In this document: in pieces, positions 32,701-43,988 of the stretch | How positions within the stretch are numbered: position 1 is the stretch's first letter | How the letters are laid out: each line of letters opens with the position of its first letter | Source of the DNA: Zygnema cylindricum | Taxonomy: Eukaryota > Streptophyta > Zygnematophyceae > Zygnematales > Zygnemataceae | Direction: 5' to 3' | Assembly: GCA_037447655.1 (NCBI GenBank) | Contig: JBBHKE010000173.1 | Location: 83,654 to 134,889 of the forward strand | Length of the DNA stretch: 51,236 nucleotides | Translations under genes and position numbers: made by a program | Notes under the pieces: generated by a model | Database searches by the model: none | The model's input: the letters and a program-made list of their open reading frames with translations, nothing else | Told to the model about the DNA's origin: nothing

Positions 32701-35700
32701 GTTGGGATGCAGTTTTTGTTTCTCGAATGGTTTATTTATTTGCCTCTGTATGTAGTAGTGTTCACCTGTAGTTTTTAGCTGAAATTGATTGAATTTCAGG
32801 TTAAACACAGGACCTTAACAGTCGTAAATATATTTGAAAAGAATTTCACTTCATCATTGCATTTGTCCATCATACCTCATGTCTGCTCAAAATTTCTGTT
32901 ATGCCATAATTTTTCCCATGTACGTCCTGTAGAAAACAAAATGGCGAACGATGAAGAACCGAAAAATGTTTTAGGATAGAACATGGCTCACTATGGAGCC
33001 CATTACCCTTTTTTTTGGGATTTTTGTAATATCGTATGCGCATTGTTAATCAATTGTCAATAAATCCACTTTAACTATTATGTGTTGTTTGTGTTATCAT
33101 TTTGAATCCATCTCTGTTGACTATTGGAAATACTCAGAGCAACATGGGCCCTAACAAAGACGAGTTTCAAAAACGATTTTCTATCTCTTCATTTGTTTTC
33201 GTCGCTCTTAGTTGATTGCATATGCATAGATTCAGCATTTAGGCAATTAAAACTAAGAACAAAGCAAGCAATTGAAGAGATAGGAAACCATATTTGAAAC
33301 TCGTCTTTGAGGCAGCCCAAGTTTACTCTATGTATTTGAAAGCTTTCTCCTTTGAATTTAAGGTGAATTTCGTCTGTGGTTCTCAAACGATCCCTTCTAG
33401 AGGTGTACAGTTTGATTGTCAACTTTCTTTTGCTATTGGTATTAAATTGTTATTAGCCCTAGAAAATCAATTTATTGACGTTCTGTTGTGCTAAGTTACT
33501 TAAACACACGCCAGGAAATCTGGCTCCAGCTTGAAGTCATTCAACGCAACGTTTTATCTCATTTCTATATCTAGTGTTGTTTAACTCGCTCTGTATAAGG
33601 TATTCAGAAGGGATACATTAGAGCAGGAGCTCTTTCCAGGGCTTCTGAACTACACCGCTCATCGCTATTAGAGTTAATAACTCTAGTTCAAGGAAGTGTT
33701 TTTCTGACCCAAAATTTTAATAACACTATTTAAGGTAGTGGCCCACAATAAGCGATGTTATAAAACAGACTCTACTTTAGTTAATTGCATTAAAATCTGA
33801 TAGCGATAGGCGGTGTGCTGGTGTACTGAGAACACACTACGGCGGAAATCTATAGGTTTTGGGTTCAATTCCTACCGATTCATTTTAATGGAGCATTTAC
33901 CTACTGGAACGTGCTAAACTGGACTTCCTGAAGATGTTGTGCCTTGTGAAAAATTTGACTCGAGTGGTTTCAATTTTACGTAGTGCTTGCCGCTTTGCAC
34001 TGGTAATTTCGGCAATAGTGCTACAATCCACAGTCGGTTTAAACAAATCCGTTTAGAAGTCTGTAAAAAAGTCCGTTTAGTAGTGGTTTTAAAAAGTCTG
34101 TTTAAATATATTGGTGTTGAGGGATCTGTTGGGAACAGGAAGGCAAAGACATTGTGGCTCGTGCTAGGACCGGATCAGGGAAGACATATGCTTACCTCCT
34201 CCCAATGCTCCATGGCATTCTCACAGAGGGAGCGACAATGGGGGAGAAAGTACTGCGGGGACTCATCCTTGTACCTACAAGGGAGCTCTGTCAGCAGGTC
34301 GGGAAAATTTCTGAATTTGAAAAACGTTTTGTTTTCGAGCACTTTGTTGTATGGGCGCTCAAAACCTTACAGGGCTCAGCTATTCCATCTCAGTTGTCAT
34401 AATTGGTTACTGGACTTGCCCATGTATATTTGGTGGATTTGACACCCTTTTTTGCAAAAAAAAAATCGTTTATCATGGTGGGCATCACCAGTAGGATTAT
34501 CACCCTTGAATATGCGATTTTTGTCAGTGTGGATGACTGTAACCAACGATATTGTGAAAATGTAACTTTCTACGAGGGTCAGACAGTTAGTTACAAGGGC
34601 CTGCTTTGGATCTGATGGCATGTTCTGGAGAAGTTAAGGATGTAGTTTCAACATTGGTGTTCTTTATGTGATACAGGTTAGAGATGAAGCGGCGAGACTT
34701 GCTGAGTTCTGTGGAGGACAGGTGGCAGTCTCCCAGTTATGCACCGGAATGCAACATACTGCCCTTGTGAGTCTCCAGTATCCACTGCTTGAGTTTCTTC
34801 ATATGTGTTTTTAGGCGTTTTTTTTTTTTTTCTCCCTTTTTTGCGGTACTGCTTGTAACTTTGTAACTTTTTCTTAATAGAAGTGGAGAAAGTTTGCATG
34901 CAGAAAGCGGCACTTCAAGGGCCACCAGACATTGTTGTCGCGACACCGGGGAGAATTGCCGCCTGTTTGAGAGATGGTCTTCTCTCCTCGGAAACTCTTC
35001 AGCAAAGCCTCCAGATGCTGGTGCTTGATGAAGTATGTAAATACATGAGTTCTTCACAAAATTCTGTTCATTCTTTTTTTGTAAGTTTCTGTTTCATCGC
35101 TTCAACGTTTTTTTACTCTTGATTGAATCTATGTCTGCTAGGCTGTTTGCTGTACAATTTAGTACGTTTGCTTTTCTGTTTTGCTGACAGTTTTTGTCCT
35201 TTTTTGAACCCAGGCTGACCTTCTCCTCTCATACGGCTATGAGGATGATGTTCGTTCTCTCGCTACCCATGTGCCAAGACGCTGTCAGTGTCTTCTTATG
35301 TCGGCAACAGTGAGGTAAATTGTCGCTGTTTTTGTGAACTAAAACTTGGTTTTAATTAGAATGTAGTTACATCTCTTCTAATCAGAAATAGTTACATATC
35401 TTTCAATCGCTTCTCTTCTTCCTGGAGCTGATAACTTTGCCATGTTGTCGACAACCTGCAGTGTGGATGTGGAGAGGTTGAAGAAGCTTGTGTTGCACAA
35501 TCCCGTGACAGTGACAATAACGGAGAGTGAGGGAGAAAACGGAGACAGAGGAGGCATTCCGTCCACTGTTCAGCAGTATTATCTGAAATGCTCACAAAAT
35601 GACAAATTGCTTTACACTCTCGCACTGTTGCGCCTGCAGCTAGTGCCCACAAAAGTGAGTTCTTTACTTTGTACTTAGACGTTTTTGTTTTTCACATGGT

Positions 35701-38700
35701 AGAGGTATTGGATATATGTGTACGTCTGTTTTGGCAAGCCAATTGATTAAAAAATGAGGTTATGGTTTGAGAATTTTGTATGATTTCATGGAGATATTGC
35801 TGGCAAGTTTGATGATAGTTTGCAAGTCTTTCCTTCTATGTTGTCTGGATTTGCCACAAACTGTCATCTGTCAAAGGAAAATAACAGTTTGGAGGCGTTG
35901 TTGATGGACCTTTTTCAGTAAAGATTGATTCGTCATGAGCACGTGTTGATGGCAGCTTTCACAGTTTGAACCGAAAACATAAAGACATATAACGAGGGAT
36001 CGGAAAGCCATGAGTAAAATTATCATGTTTATGATGTTTTCAGCACAGTCGGAGAATAAATGAGTCTCTCTCAGTTATTAGAAAAACCATGTCTCACTAT
36101 TGTAATGTCTCTACCCTCATGAACGTTAATTAGTGATGCATATCGTATTGTATGATCGCTGATATGTCATGATATCTCTACAATAGTGTATCGTGGTCCA
36201 TCTCCATTTTTCGTGATGTTTCTTGTAGTGTAGCAGGTGTAATATATCGCGATATTTCCTTCATTTAAGGTACAATTTTTGACGTAGAGGACAGTACAAG
36301 TAACTTTACAGTGACACATGATCGCTCCGTACTATGAGAGTACAGTAAATGGATGGCTTGTCAAAAGTCACTATGGTAATTTTCAAACTTGTTGGACTGT
36401 GAATTGACAATCCACTATTACACAGTTCCACAACGACCACGTGGCCGAACACGGCATCCTAAATATTGTTTTTCGCAAAAAATATCACTTATTTGCCATA
36501 TTAATGAATCCGCTTGTATCAAACATCGCAAAGAGGCCTGCAATATGCAACACTTCTTTTGGTTGTGTTTGATTCAGCAAGTCGTGCTTAGGTTTGACAA
36601 TTGGGAAAGTCCATGCCAATGTGTTCAAACATGTGAAACAATACTTCAAACATCTGACGTCACTATGTCAGTATCAAATATTCCACTTTCTAGTTTAAGA
36701 GAGCAACTCACTACCAAACAAGCGAAACACACTGTTGTTAACAAAATTTTTATTTATCCTGTTCGAACTTCACAAATATCGCAGGCAAAAAGTTGAATAT
36801 TCAGAACACAAAATAATAATCGTTGAGTCAAAATGTGAAGATATACAAGTGAATAACTTGCATTCGTCCATTTCAGCTTAAAGTATCTTGTATAAACTCG
36901 GTCATAAGTGTTGGAATTTCCCAAACTCACATTTGGTGTAGTTATATAACACACAGTGAAAACACAGGCTACCAGATTTGGTACAAGAAAAAGAATGCAC
37001 ATTTTTACCGAGTTGAATTGGAATTACCAGTGCATTCCCGTTTTTGAAGGGAAATTTTTTGAAGGAAAATCTTTGGAGCGAAGAATTTTGGAAAGCAGAC
37101 TTTGGAAAGAAAAAATGTGTGAAATAAATTTTTTGTCCCTGTTGTCCAATTCTGATTGTTCAGGCTCTTCTTTTTGTGGAGTCGGTGGAATTTGCCATAA
37201 AACTTCGACTTTTTTTGGAACAATTTGGGCTCCGGTCAGCGGTTCTTAACGCCGAGCTCCCTCAAAATTCACGATTACATATTCTCCACGAGTTTAATCG
37301 TGGTCTTTTCGATTATCTTATCGCCACAGACGAAGGGGTCGTGAAGAAGGCAAAAAGCAGGGATAAACCAAACAGAAAAGAAAAAATGAAAGAGTCAAGT
37401 GGTATGGGAGAAGAGGGAGAAGACCAGGGTAACTTAGAGAAGACAAAACAGGAAGGAGATGGCGGGAAGGAGGCGCATGAGGAAGTCGAAGGAGAGGATA
37501 GTAAATCGTCCAATAAAAGAAAGGGAGAAGACATAGATGGGGACGAGGAGGAAGGCAAGGGAGAGAGGAAAAGGAAAAAAACTGGAGGGCAAGGCACGGG
37601 AGAGTTTGGAGTTGTCCGAGGTATCGACTTTAAAGCTGTTCGAACTGTGAGTTTGATTGCCTCTCAATTATTTGAGTTTATATTTCTACTTGGCATTTAC
37701 ATAAGACAATCTGTTTGACACTCTCTTCCTTTTGAGGTACAATTTTGCAGATTTTTTAATTGCAGGTTTTTAGAACATGTTAAAACAGATGATTTTTTCA
37801 GAGGTGTCCTATGTTTGAAAATCCCTTGTGCTATTTTTAAGAGTCAAGAGGACAAAAGTGTTGCTTATATTCACATGAGATGTCGACTTTTTACAAGATT
37901 TGTGCCCACCCTAAACCAGACTGTTTTCTCTCGCTAATGGAACTTTTTACGGAAAAAAGATTGATTTTTACAGTTCATCTTGACATTTTCTGCACATGGG
38001 CTAGAGTGTAAGTGTAAATCCTTGCGTCAAATTAATTCGGAAGTCATGTCCAGTATTTCCGTTGTTTAGTTATTTCAAAAGCATTAGTGTAAAAGATCCA
38101 ATGTGATTATTTGTTCCTTTTTCTTCGTCTTTTCCACAATTACTACAAGCCAGGATTTTGTTTTTGTGCTGTCTGCATGCCTTGTAAGTTGTTCCTTCGT
38201 TTTTTTTCCTGTTTTTAATATTCAGGTTATCAACATCAGTCTCCCTTCTCAAACTACGGGATATATCCATCGAGTAGGACGAACTGGACGGGCAGGGAGG
38301 GCCGGCTGGGCAGTCTCACTTGTAGGGTTTTCTGCATTTGCCTCAACCCTGTAGGAGAGAGAGGCGTCATCTTTTGAGTGTGGTTCCATGTTTTTTCCGT
38401 TTGAGAGGTTTGTTACAGTACAGTCTATGGATGCAATTCAGTCAGATTCTGACAATCTCAAAACAACATTTTCTGCAAGAAGTTGCATCTACCAGTTGAT
38501 TGTACAAAACGTAAACCAGTTATGAAATGTAAACCAGTTGTAAAAAACATAAACCACTTGTACGAAACTCAAAGCACATGAAATAAACAAAATAAGCCTG
38601 TTGTACAAACATGAAGCATAGCTAAAGTTGTTGGTTGCCGTTCGTCCTATGTGATGTGACAGGTGTCCCCATCGGAGGAGGCCGGTTTAGAGTCAATCGA

Positions 38701-41307
38701 GGCTGACCTGGCTGGGCCCTCCAGTGAGGCAAAGGCATCTGAAGGAAATGATGCTCCTTGTATCCGTCCCTTCCCTCTCCTCTCAAAAAACGCAGTGGAG
38801 GCCCTCCGGTATCGTGCCGAGGATGTAGCAAAAGGAGTCACTCGAGCCAAAATTCGGGAGGCTCGAACGAAGGAGCTCCGTCTGGAAATGCTGAACTCAG
38901 AACGGTAGGTCTGATTTTTGTTTTGTTTTTTTACATTAAAATCTAAAAAAAAATCTGAACCAGTCATTGGACGAGTAGTTGAAGTATTAACCTGCAAGGA
39001 ATGCTGTTTATTTCGGTAAAGTAGTAGGAAGTCAGGGCCTTTACATACTCAAATACTTGTCAAGGAAAAAAAAGAATCTTAAGGTTAACGTTCTGTAGTA
39101 TTCACCAAAAGATGCTGATGAGAGAGCATTTTTAAGAGGAGAAAGCTGGCATTCTTCAGATGCAAGCAATTGGCATTCCACATATGATGTTATGTTATGT
39201 TATGTTATGTTATGTTATGTTATGTAATGTTTATGGTATGGTAATGGTAATGGTAACGGTAATGGTAATGAAAATGGTAATGGTCATGATATGGTATGGT
39301 ATGTAATGTTAATGTCAATGTTAATGATGTTATGTTAATGTTAATGTTAATGTTTTGTTTTGTTTTGTTTGTTTTGTTTTGATGTTTTTAATGTGATGAC
39401 GTAAAGAATGTCTAACGTCCTATTTTGCATTTTCTCTTTTTCCATGTATGCAGATTGAAGGCACATTTTGAGGATAACCCCAATGATCGAGGTGATTGTT
39501 TCTCTCGTGATCCTGTCCTTGATTTTTCCCACGCCTCCCTCCTCTCCCTCTCTCGTCTCCCTCTCTTGTCTCCCTCTCTCGTCTTCGTCACTCCTCTCCT
39601 CTGTTTCCTGCCTCCTCTCTCTCTCCTCTCCCCTCACTCCTCTCTCTATGATTTCTGCAACTTCCTTAATCCTTGGATAATGAAGCTTTATAATCCCCTT
39701 CTATCACCTTCCTCAGTCTACCGACAAAGTAAATTTACATACTTGGTCCTATGTCCACAGTCCATCAACTCAAACTAAAACTAAAACTAACCTCACGCTA
39801 AACTCAAACTTAACTCAAAAACCAAACTCCGGAAAACCTCAAGCCAACCTTAAAATTAAAGTTAAACCAACTCGGAACTAAAACTAAAACGAATCCCAAA
39901 CCTGAATGAAACTAAAGTAAACTAAAAGTGAACTTAAAGTAAACTAAATTTCAAGTCGTTTTTGTTTCTTTTCTTCTCCAGAGCTTCTCCAGCATGACAA
40001 AGTCCTCACTCGAACTCCTATGGCTCCCCACCTCAAGTCTTTGCCGGGATATCTGAGAGACTCGACAACGGATGCCGCGAGTCGGGCAGTGAAGGCGGCT
40101 CAACTTGCGGTCGGGAAGGCAGATTTTGCTCAAAGGAGAATAGCTCGGAAAAAGGCGGGAGCAACAAAAGATCCTCTGAAAAGTTTCGCTTTTGCGGTAT
40201 GCAGGCTCGGACTGTCTTTCTCCAGTAACAGCTGTTTTTTAGAGGTTTTCCCATGGAGTTTTTATGCGTTGTGGGAGAATATTTACAGGGAATTTTGTGT
40301 TGACTGTGGTATGATGTCACGGTGACAGGTGGTTTTTTGATTTGAAGTTTTTTCATCGACAGTTGAATGTTGGTGTTTTTCGAGCGTATTTGGGAATTTC
40401 TGGAGTCATGTGTGTGTCTATGGAGTGTTTTAGTAAGAATTGAGGCATTTGGTAAGAAAAACTTGCACGGTTTGTATGATTTTAAATGTACCTGTTAGGT
40501 TTTATACAGACGTGCATTTTTTCCACTTAAACTGAGGTATGTAATTAAATGTCTCCTGAATTTTCTATCCTGAACCTGTTTTCTAAGCAACAAAAGTTGA
40601 AAATAACAATCGTGAAGACAATCGAGACCGACACTGCTTTTTTCAATGTAACTAATTTGGATTCAGAGATTAAGTAGGTTTAAAATTAATGTGGTCGATA
40701 ACATGTCCACAAAAGGTAGGACCTATGGAAAAGTGTTGTCCACTATTTACTACGCTCGATTTTTTTTTGGTCCATGTAATAAATTGTGCAGTCTTCCAAA
40801 AAAAGTTGCCCCAAATTAATGTGGTTCAGTATGGTGATTGGTTACCAGTTGCTGTAGTTTTTGGGTTAAACTCAATTTTCTTATCAGTCATCTCCTCCTA
40901 TTTTAGTTTTATACTATACATATTCCATCTATTCTTGTCGATTTTGAGTTTCGTCACCTTTCACAAATTTATCGCCCATATAAAGAGCTCTCATTTGATT
41001 ACAACGACTGAAAGCTTTTTATGACTAAACTGTACGGTTTTGTTTTCGTTTTTTTGTTTTTTTTTGTTTTTGTTTTTTGTCTTTTTTGTTATGGTTTGCG
41101 GGACAGGGACGAGCGAAAGGGGAAGATGAGCTTCCGGAAGTTGCGAAGGCATTGGCCGGTACTCTGTGGGCGAGGAAAAAACAAAAGGAGAAAGGAACGA
41201 AAAAGAGTAAAAAAGACACAGGGAGTGTGAAAGGAGAAGAGAGCAGTTTTCCAACAAATCTCGGGAAGTTCCAGAGTTCAAAGAAGCATAGCCGGCGGAA
41301 GCGTTGA
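29706..41307 (+). CDS. RH16: nucleolar DEAD-box ATP-dependent RNA helicase, RH16/DDX56 type
   Basis: The twelve coding exons are 29706-29834, 34139-34297, 34677-34766, 34889-35032, 35214-35314, 35462-35654, 37164-37646, 38226-38321, 38663-38904, 39454-39491, 39982-40196 and 41107-41307, giving 696 aa. Motifs in order are: Q-motif ([20 protein letters not shown], about 14-35), ARTGSGKT (52-59), PTREL (89-93), ATPGR (144-148), DEAD split over exons 4 and 5 (173-176), SAT (204-206), IATDE (325-329), and [10 protein letters not shown] (448-457). A Lys/Glu-rich insert of about 85 residues separates IATDE from [11 protein letters not shown], as in plant RH16. The C-terminus is basic (KKHSRRKR). The family acts in 60S ribosome assembly. 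Exon 4 is placed at the acceptor GTGGAG|AAA because the two nearer AGs break the frame. Exon 8 uses the donor CTT|gtaggg; if that intron were kept, a stop follows at 38352. Intron 1 (4.3 kb) is crowded with repeats. Confidence 0.93.
30700..32230. repeat. decayed MITE fragments in helicase intron 1
   Basis: Related fragments lie at about 30715-30820 (TTGCTGATTACGGGCCACTC) and 32060-32230 (TGGCTCATTATGGGCCACTT, ending GACGGTGTACCGTAG). They share a core with copies D and I (GGCCCACAAT). An AT-rich palindrome, TACTTAATTA...TAATTAAGTA, lies at about 31711-31742. Full element ends were not found. Confidence 0.4.
30914..31135. repeat. (GGGAGA)n polypurine tract in helicase intron 1
   Basis: About 220 bases are almost only G and A on the sense strand, the opposite orientation to the CT tracts in the other introns. 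Open frames in both directions here are artefacts. Confidence 0.85.
33651..33817. mobile_element. MITE, TACACCG-ended family (copy I) in helicase intron 1
   Basis: The left end TACACCGCTCATCGCTATTA and the right end (reverse complement CACACCGCCTATCGCTATCA) are inverted repeats. The interior has GTGGCCCACAATAAGCGATG. It is about 167 bases and has no ORF. Confidence 0.7.
33818..33885 (+). other. tRNA-like sequence with perfect B box
   Basis: GGTTCAATTCC at 33862-33872 is an exact internal-promoter B box, with an A-box-like TGGTGTACTGAGAACAC about 42 bases upstream. A T-arm of about four pairs can be drawn, but no complete acceptor stem. It is probably a decayed tRNA or SINE head adjoining the MITE at 33651. 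Confidence 0.3.
39184..39372. repeat. compound microsatellite in helicase intron 9
   Basis: TGTTA repeats give way to GGTAAT(G) repeats, then TTAATG repeats, then TTTTG repeats, all tandem. Confidence 0.9.
39530..39650 (+). repeat. CT-rich tract in helicase intron 10
   Basis: CTCTCC/TCTCGTCTCC units lie on the sense strand soon after exon 10. Confidence 0.8.
39770..39955. repeat. CTAAAA-type degenerate tandem repeat
   Basis: ACTAAAACTAAAACTAACC-like repeats with variable spacing fill the 3' half of helicase intron 10. Confidence 0.75.
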
Positions 41308-41384
41308 CCTGACAAATGTTAAAAATAATGTTCCCATGTTCTCATTATGGTTTAACAACCATCATTGCAAAATCTTCTATATTG

Positions 41385-41525
41385 TCTTCATATTTTGTTT
41401 CCTTACTTCCTTTCTATATTTGTTTGTGTTTGTTTCCATATTTGTTTCCGTAGTTTGTTTCCATATTTTGTTTCTATATGTTGTTACCATGTTTTGTTTC
41501 CTTATTCTGTTTGCATATGTTTTTT
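41385..41525. repeat. TTTGTTTCCATAT-type tandem repeat
   Basis: About eight imperfect copies of TTTGTTTCC(A/T)TAT lie directly after the helicase stop codon. The open frame through them is a repeat artefact. Confidence 0.7.
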
Positions 41526-41816
41526 CCACGTCTATTGTCCATATTGTTTGGAAAAGCATGTGCACAAATTACGGTGATGGCTATGCTTTGTCATATGCAA
41601 AATACGCTATCTTGTTTTTTGCCGGTTATATTCAACTAATTGATTTTAGGCCTTTTAAGATCTCTTTATTCTTTGTTCCAATTCACTTCCCCTGTGGTTG
41701 ACAGTATAAAATAAAAGAGAATTGCGTAAGGACGAAAAATATAGAGAGGATGTTGAACTTCAAATCGTTTTTAAAACACTCCACGAAAGTTTTGAAGAGA
41801 CACTTTTGAAATGATG

Positions 41817-42382
41817 TGGCAAATGATCCCTATACGTTAAGAATGTAATGTTGTGATTAAAAAAAAAAAAAAAATGCAACTTTTGTTGCGTTTTTTTTTG
41901 TTTTTTTGTAAATGTTTTTGCGTATAGTAGGGATATCTTTTCGTATTTGAATAACAAAAGATTTTATTTAAAAATGCACAACGGTAAACCATATGAGTAC
42001 ACAGGAACGGGGAAAAAGCGGTAAAAACGATGAAAATAATAGTGGAAGCAGACAAAAAAGAAAAGAGAGATCGAAAAAGAAGAAATTACTACACAAATGT
42101 CAAATGATCCCTCTACGTTAAGAATATAATGTTGTGATTTAAAAAAAAAAAAAAAAAAATTAAAACGTTTATTGCGCTTTTTTTCTTTTTTTTTGTAAAT
42201 GTTTTTGCGTATAGTAGGGATATCTTTTCGTATTTGAATTACAAAAGATTTTATTTAAAAAGGCACAACGGTAAACCATATGAGTACACAGGAACGAGAA
42301 AAAGAAAGGTAAAAACGATGAAAATGAGTGGAAGCAAACAAAAAAGAAAAGAGAGGTCGAAAAAGAAGAAACTAACTCACAA
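41817..42382. repeat. two direct copies of a ~285-bp unit
   Basis: Copy 1 (about 41817-42095) and copy 2 (about 42101-42382) share AATGATCCCT(A/C)TACGTTAAG, GTAAATGTTTTTGCGTATAG, GGTAAACCATATGAGTACAC and GTCGAAAAAGAAGAA-type phrases, with few substitutions. Each has a poly-A run near its start. It is a recent tandem duplication, with no recognisable coding potential. Confidence 0.85.
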
Positions 42383-42593
42383 ATAAAGGCAAGCCAATCA
42401 AAAGAGTGAAAGGGACGACAGGTACAAAAAACAACAAAACCAAAAAATGCCAAAACAAAAACTACCTAACAAACTCCAACGTAACTTTCTACATGATTTT
42501 ATCTAATAAACGAAATATTTTTCTCGTTACGATAAGTAAACTTCCGGGGGAATAAAACACGTATAATTTCGTGCGAGAGAAGACAAAAAAAAC

Positions 42594-43077
42594 CATAGTT
42601 GTTCAAATCGCGCGATTTTTTTCATTTTTTCCGATTTTTACGTATTGTTCGTGACTTTTGAAAAAATCGCAAAAAAACGCGATGTACTTTCTGTCTGGTA
42701 AACTGAACGGACAATTTACAGAAACTGTACGGTATTTTACGATAGCTGTACGGTTTTTTACGGAAAATGTACGGAATTTGAAGAAAATATACGTTGCACG
42801 TATTAGTACTTTATGTCCAGTAAACTGAACAGAAATTTCACGGATAATGTACGGAATTTTATCGTTCATGTACGGACAATTTCGAAAAGAGGCGTTGCGG
42901 CGTCACACTATTTGCGCGCGATAAGTTTGATATGTGTAAAAATGTACGAACATGTACGGGATTGTACGGACATAAATTCATTAACGATTTTTATTATTTT
43001 TTCAAATCGACCTCTCCGATTTCTACTTCTTATTCGCGCGTTTTAATCGTGCGTAAAATACGATTTGAACAACTATG
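42594..43077. mobile_element. hAT-like non-autonomous element with 8-bp target duplication
   Basis: The terminal inverted repeats are perfect: CATAGTTGTTCAAATCG (42594-42610) and CGATTTGAACAACTATG (43061-43077). AAAAAAAC lies directly outside both ends, a perfect 8-bp target duplication, as made by hAT transposases. The 484-bp interior has no transposase but carries about eight TGTACGG motifs and two related TGTCCAGTAAACTGAAC/CTGGTAAACTGAACGG phrases, as sub-terminal binding sites might. Part of the duplication could be coincidence because the target is a poly-A run. Confidence 0.75.
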
Positions 43078-43988
43078 AAAAAAACGTTAAGACTAACTGA
43101 ACCAAACGATAAAAATTGAACTGGAATGTGTGTAGACAAAACGAATTTCATACAAATGGGCGCGAAAGAAAAATAAATCCATTTTCTCCAAGCAAATAGT
43201 ATCCAAAGAGAGACAAATTCTTTGCCAAAGGTCAAACTAAAAATTGCGAGTTCGGGGTATCATGTCGCGACAAAAAGTCGTTAGCGGCACTAAAAAACAA
43301 AATAAAAATCTTCGGTCAAATAAAAAATGGTACGGAATATCCCGCTAAGCATAATTAGAGCGACAGGTCTACGAAATAGAAACACAGTAAGCACATTTGA
43401 CAGTGAGGGCGACAGAAGCTTTAGGGCTTTTTTTTTTTCTTTTTTTTTGTACGGACCAAAGTAAAAGGCCGCTGTCGATCACTAGGACATCTAAGACCGT
43501 CCGATCTTAATCTTACGGCCACGTTATTCCCGATGATTGAAAACGGCGCTAGTTTGGTCCGGAAAGTGTCCTGACGTGGCAAAGAAGTCGTTAGGTCTGG
43601 TCTCCCATTGGCTCAATTAAATTCTGCTTTTAGTCAAAGAAAATCAAATTTCATTTTCTTTTTTGAGAAATGACATTGCAGGACGCGTGTCATACATCTA
43701 ACCAATCACAGGTCACCGGTGTGAACGGCCGTTTATTGCTTTGGCGACACGACGTAGGTGAAAGTGCACTGACATATTATACTGTAGTTTTAATGCGCTA
43801 CAATACATAGTACTCATTTTTAGTGCGAAAACGCGCTTTATGAATTTCGGGCAAAAAAAGTGACGACTACGTTAGTGTTATCCACTCTAATAACGGTAGG
43901 CGCTGTCCCACTTTAAATCTACAAAGCCCTGAAGCGAACTGGCGATTTCTTGCCTCGATTTTTTTTTTTTTTTTTTGCTCCAGTCTCA
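43078..43988. other. upstream region of the thioesterase-like gene
   Basis: No gene is supported. TGTACGGACC lies at about 43449 and GGTACGGAAT at 43330. A MITE-end-like piece (CTCTAATAACGGTAGGCGCTGT) lies at about 43888-43910, with no clear left partner. Confidence 0.4.

Noticed and set aside
36389-36796. 135-codon open frame in helicase intron 6 with PRGRTRH
   Set aside because: No recognisable domain, lies wholly within a well-defined intron, and no splice or promoter support; probably chance or an old repeat.
38622-38997. Minus-strand frames opposite helicase exon 9
   Set aside because: The plus strand encodes the conserved RH16 C-terminal region with good splice sites; the minus frames are shadows.
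39184-39372. Possible CRISPR-like or regulated repeat array
   Set aside because: Units are 5-6 bases with no spacers; this is an ordinary compound microsatellite in a eukaryotic intron.
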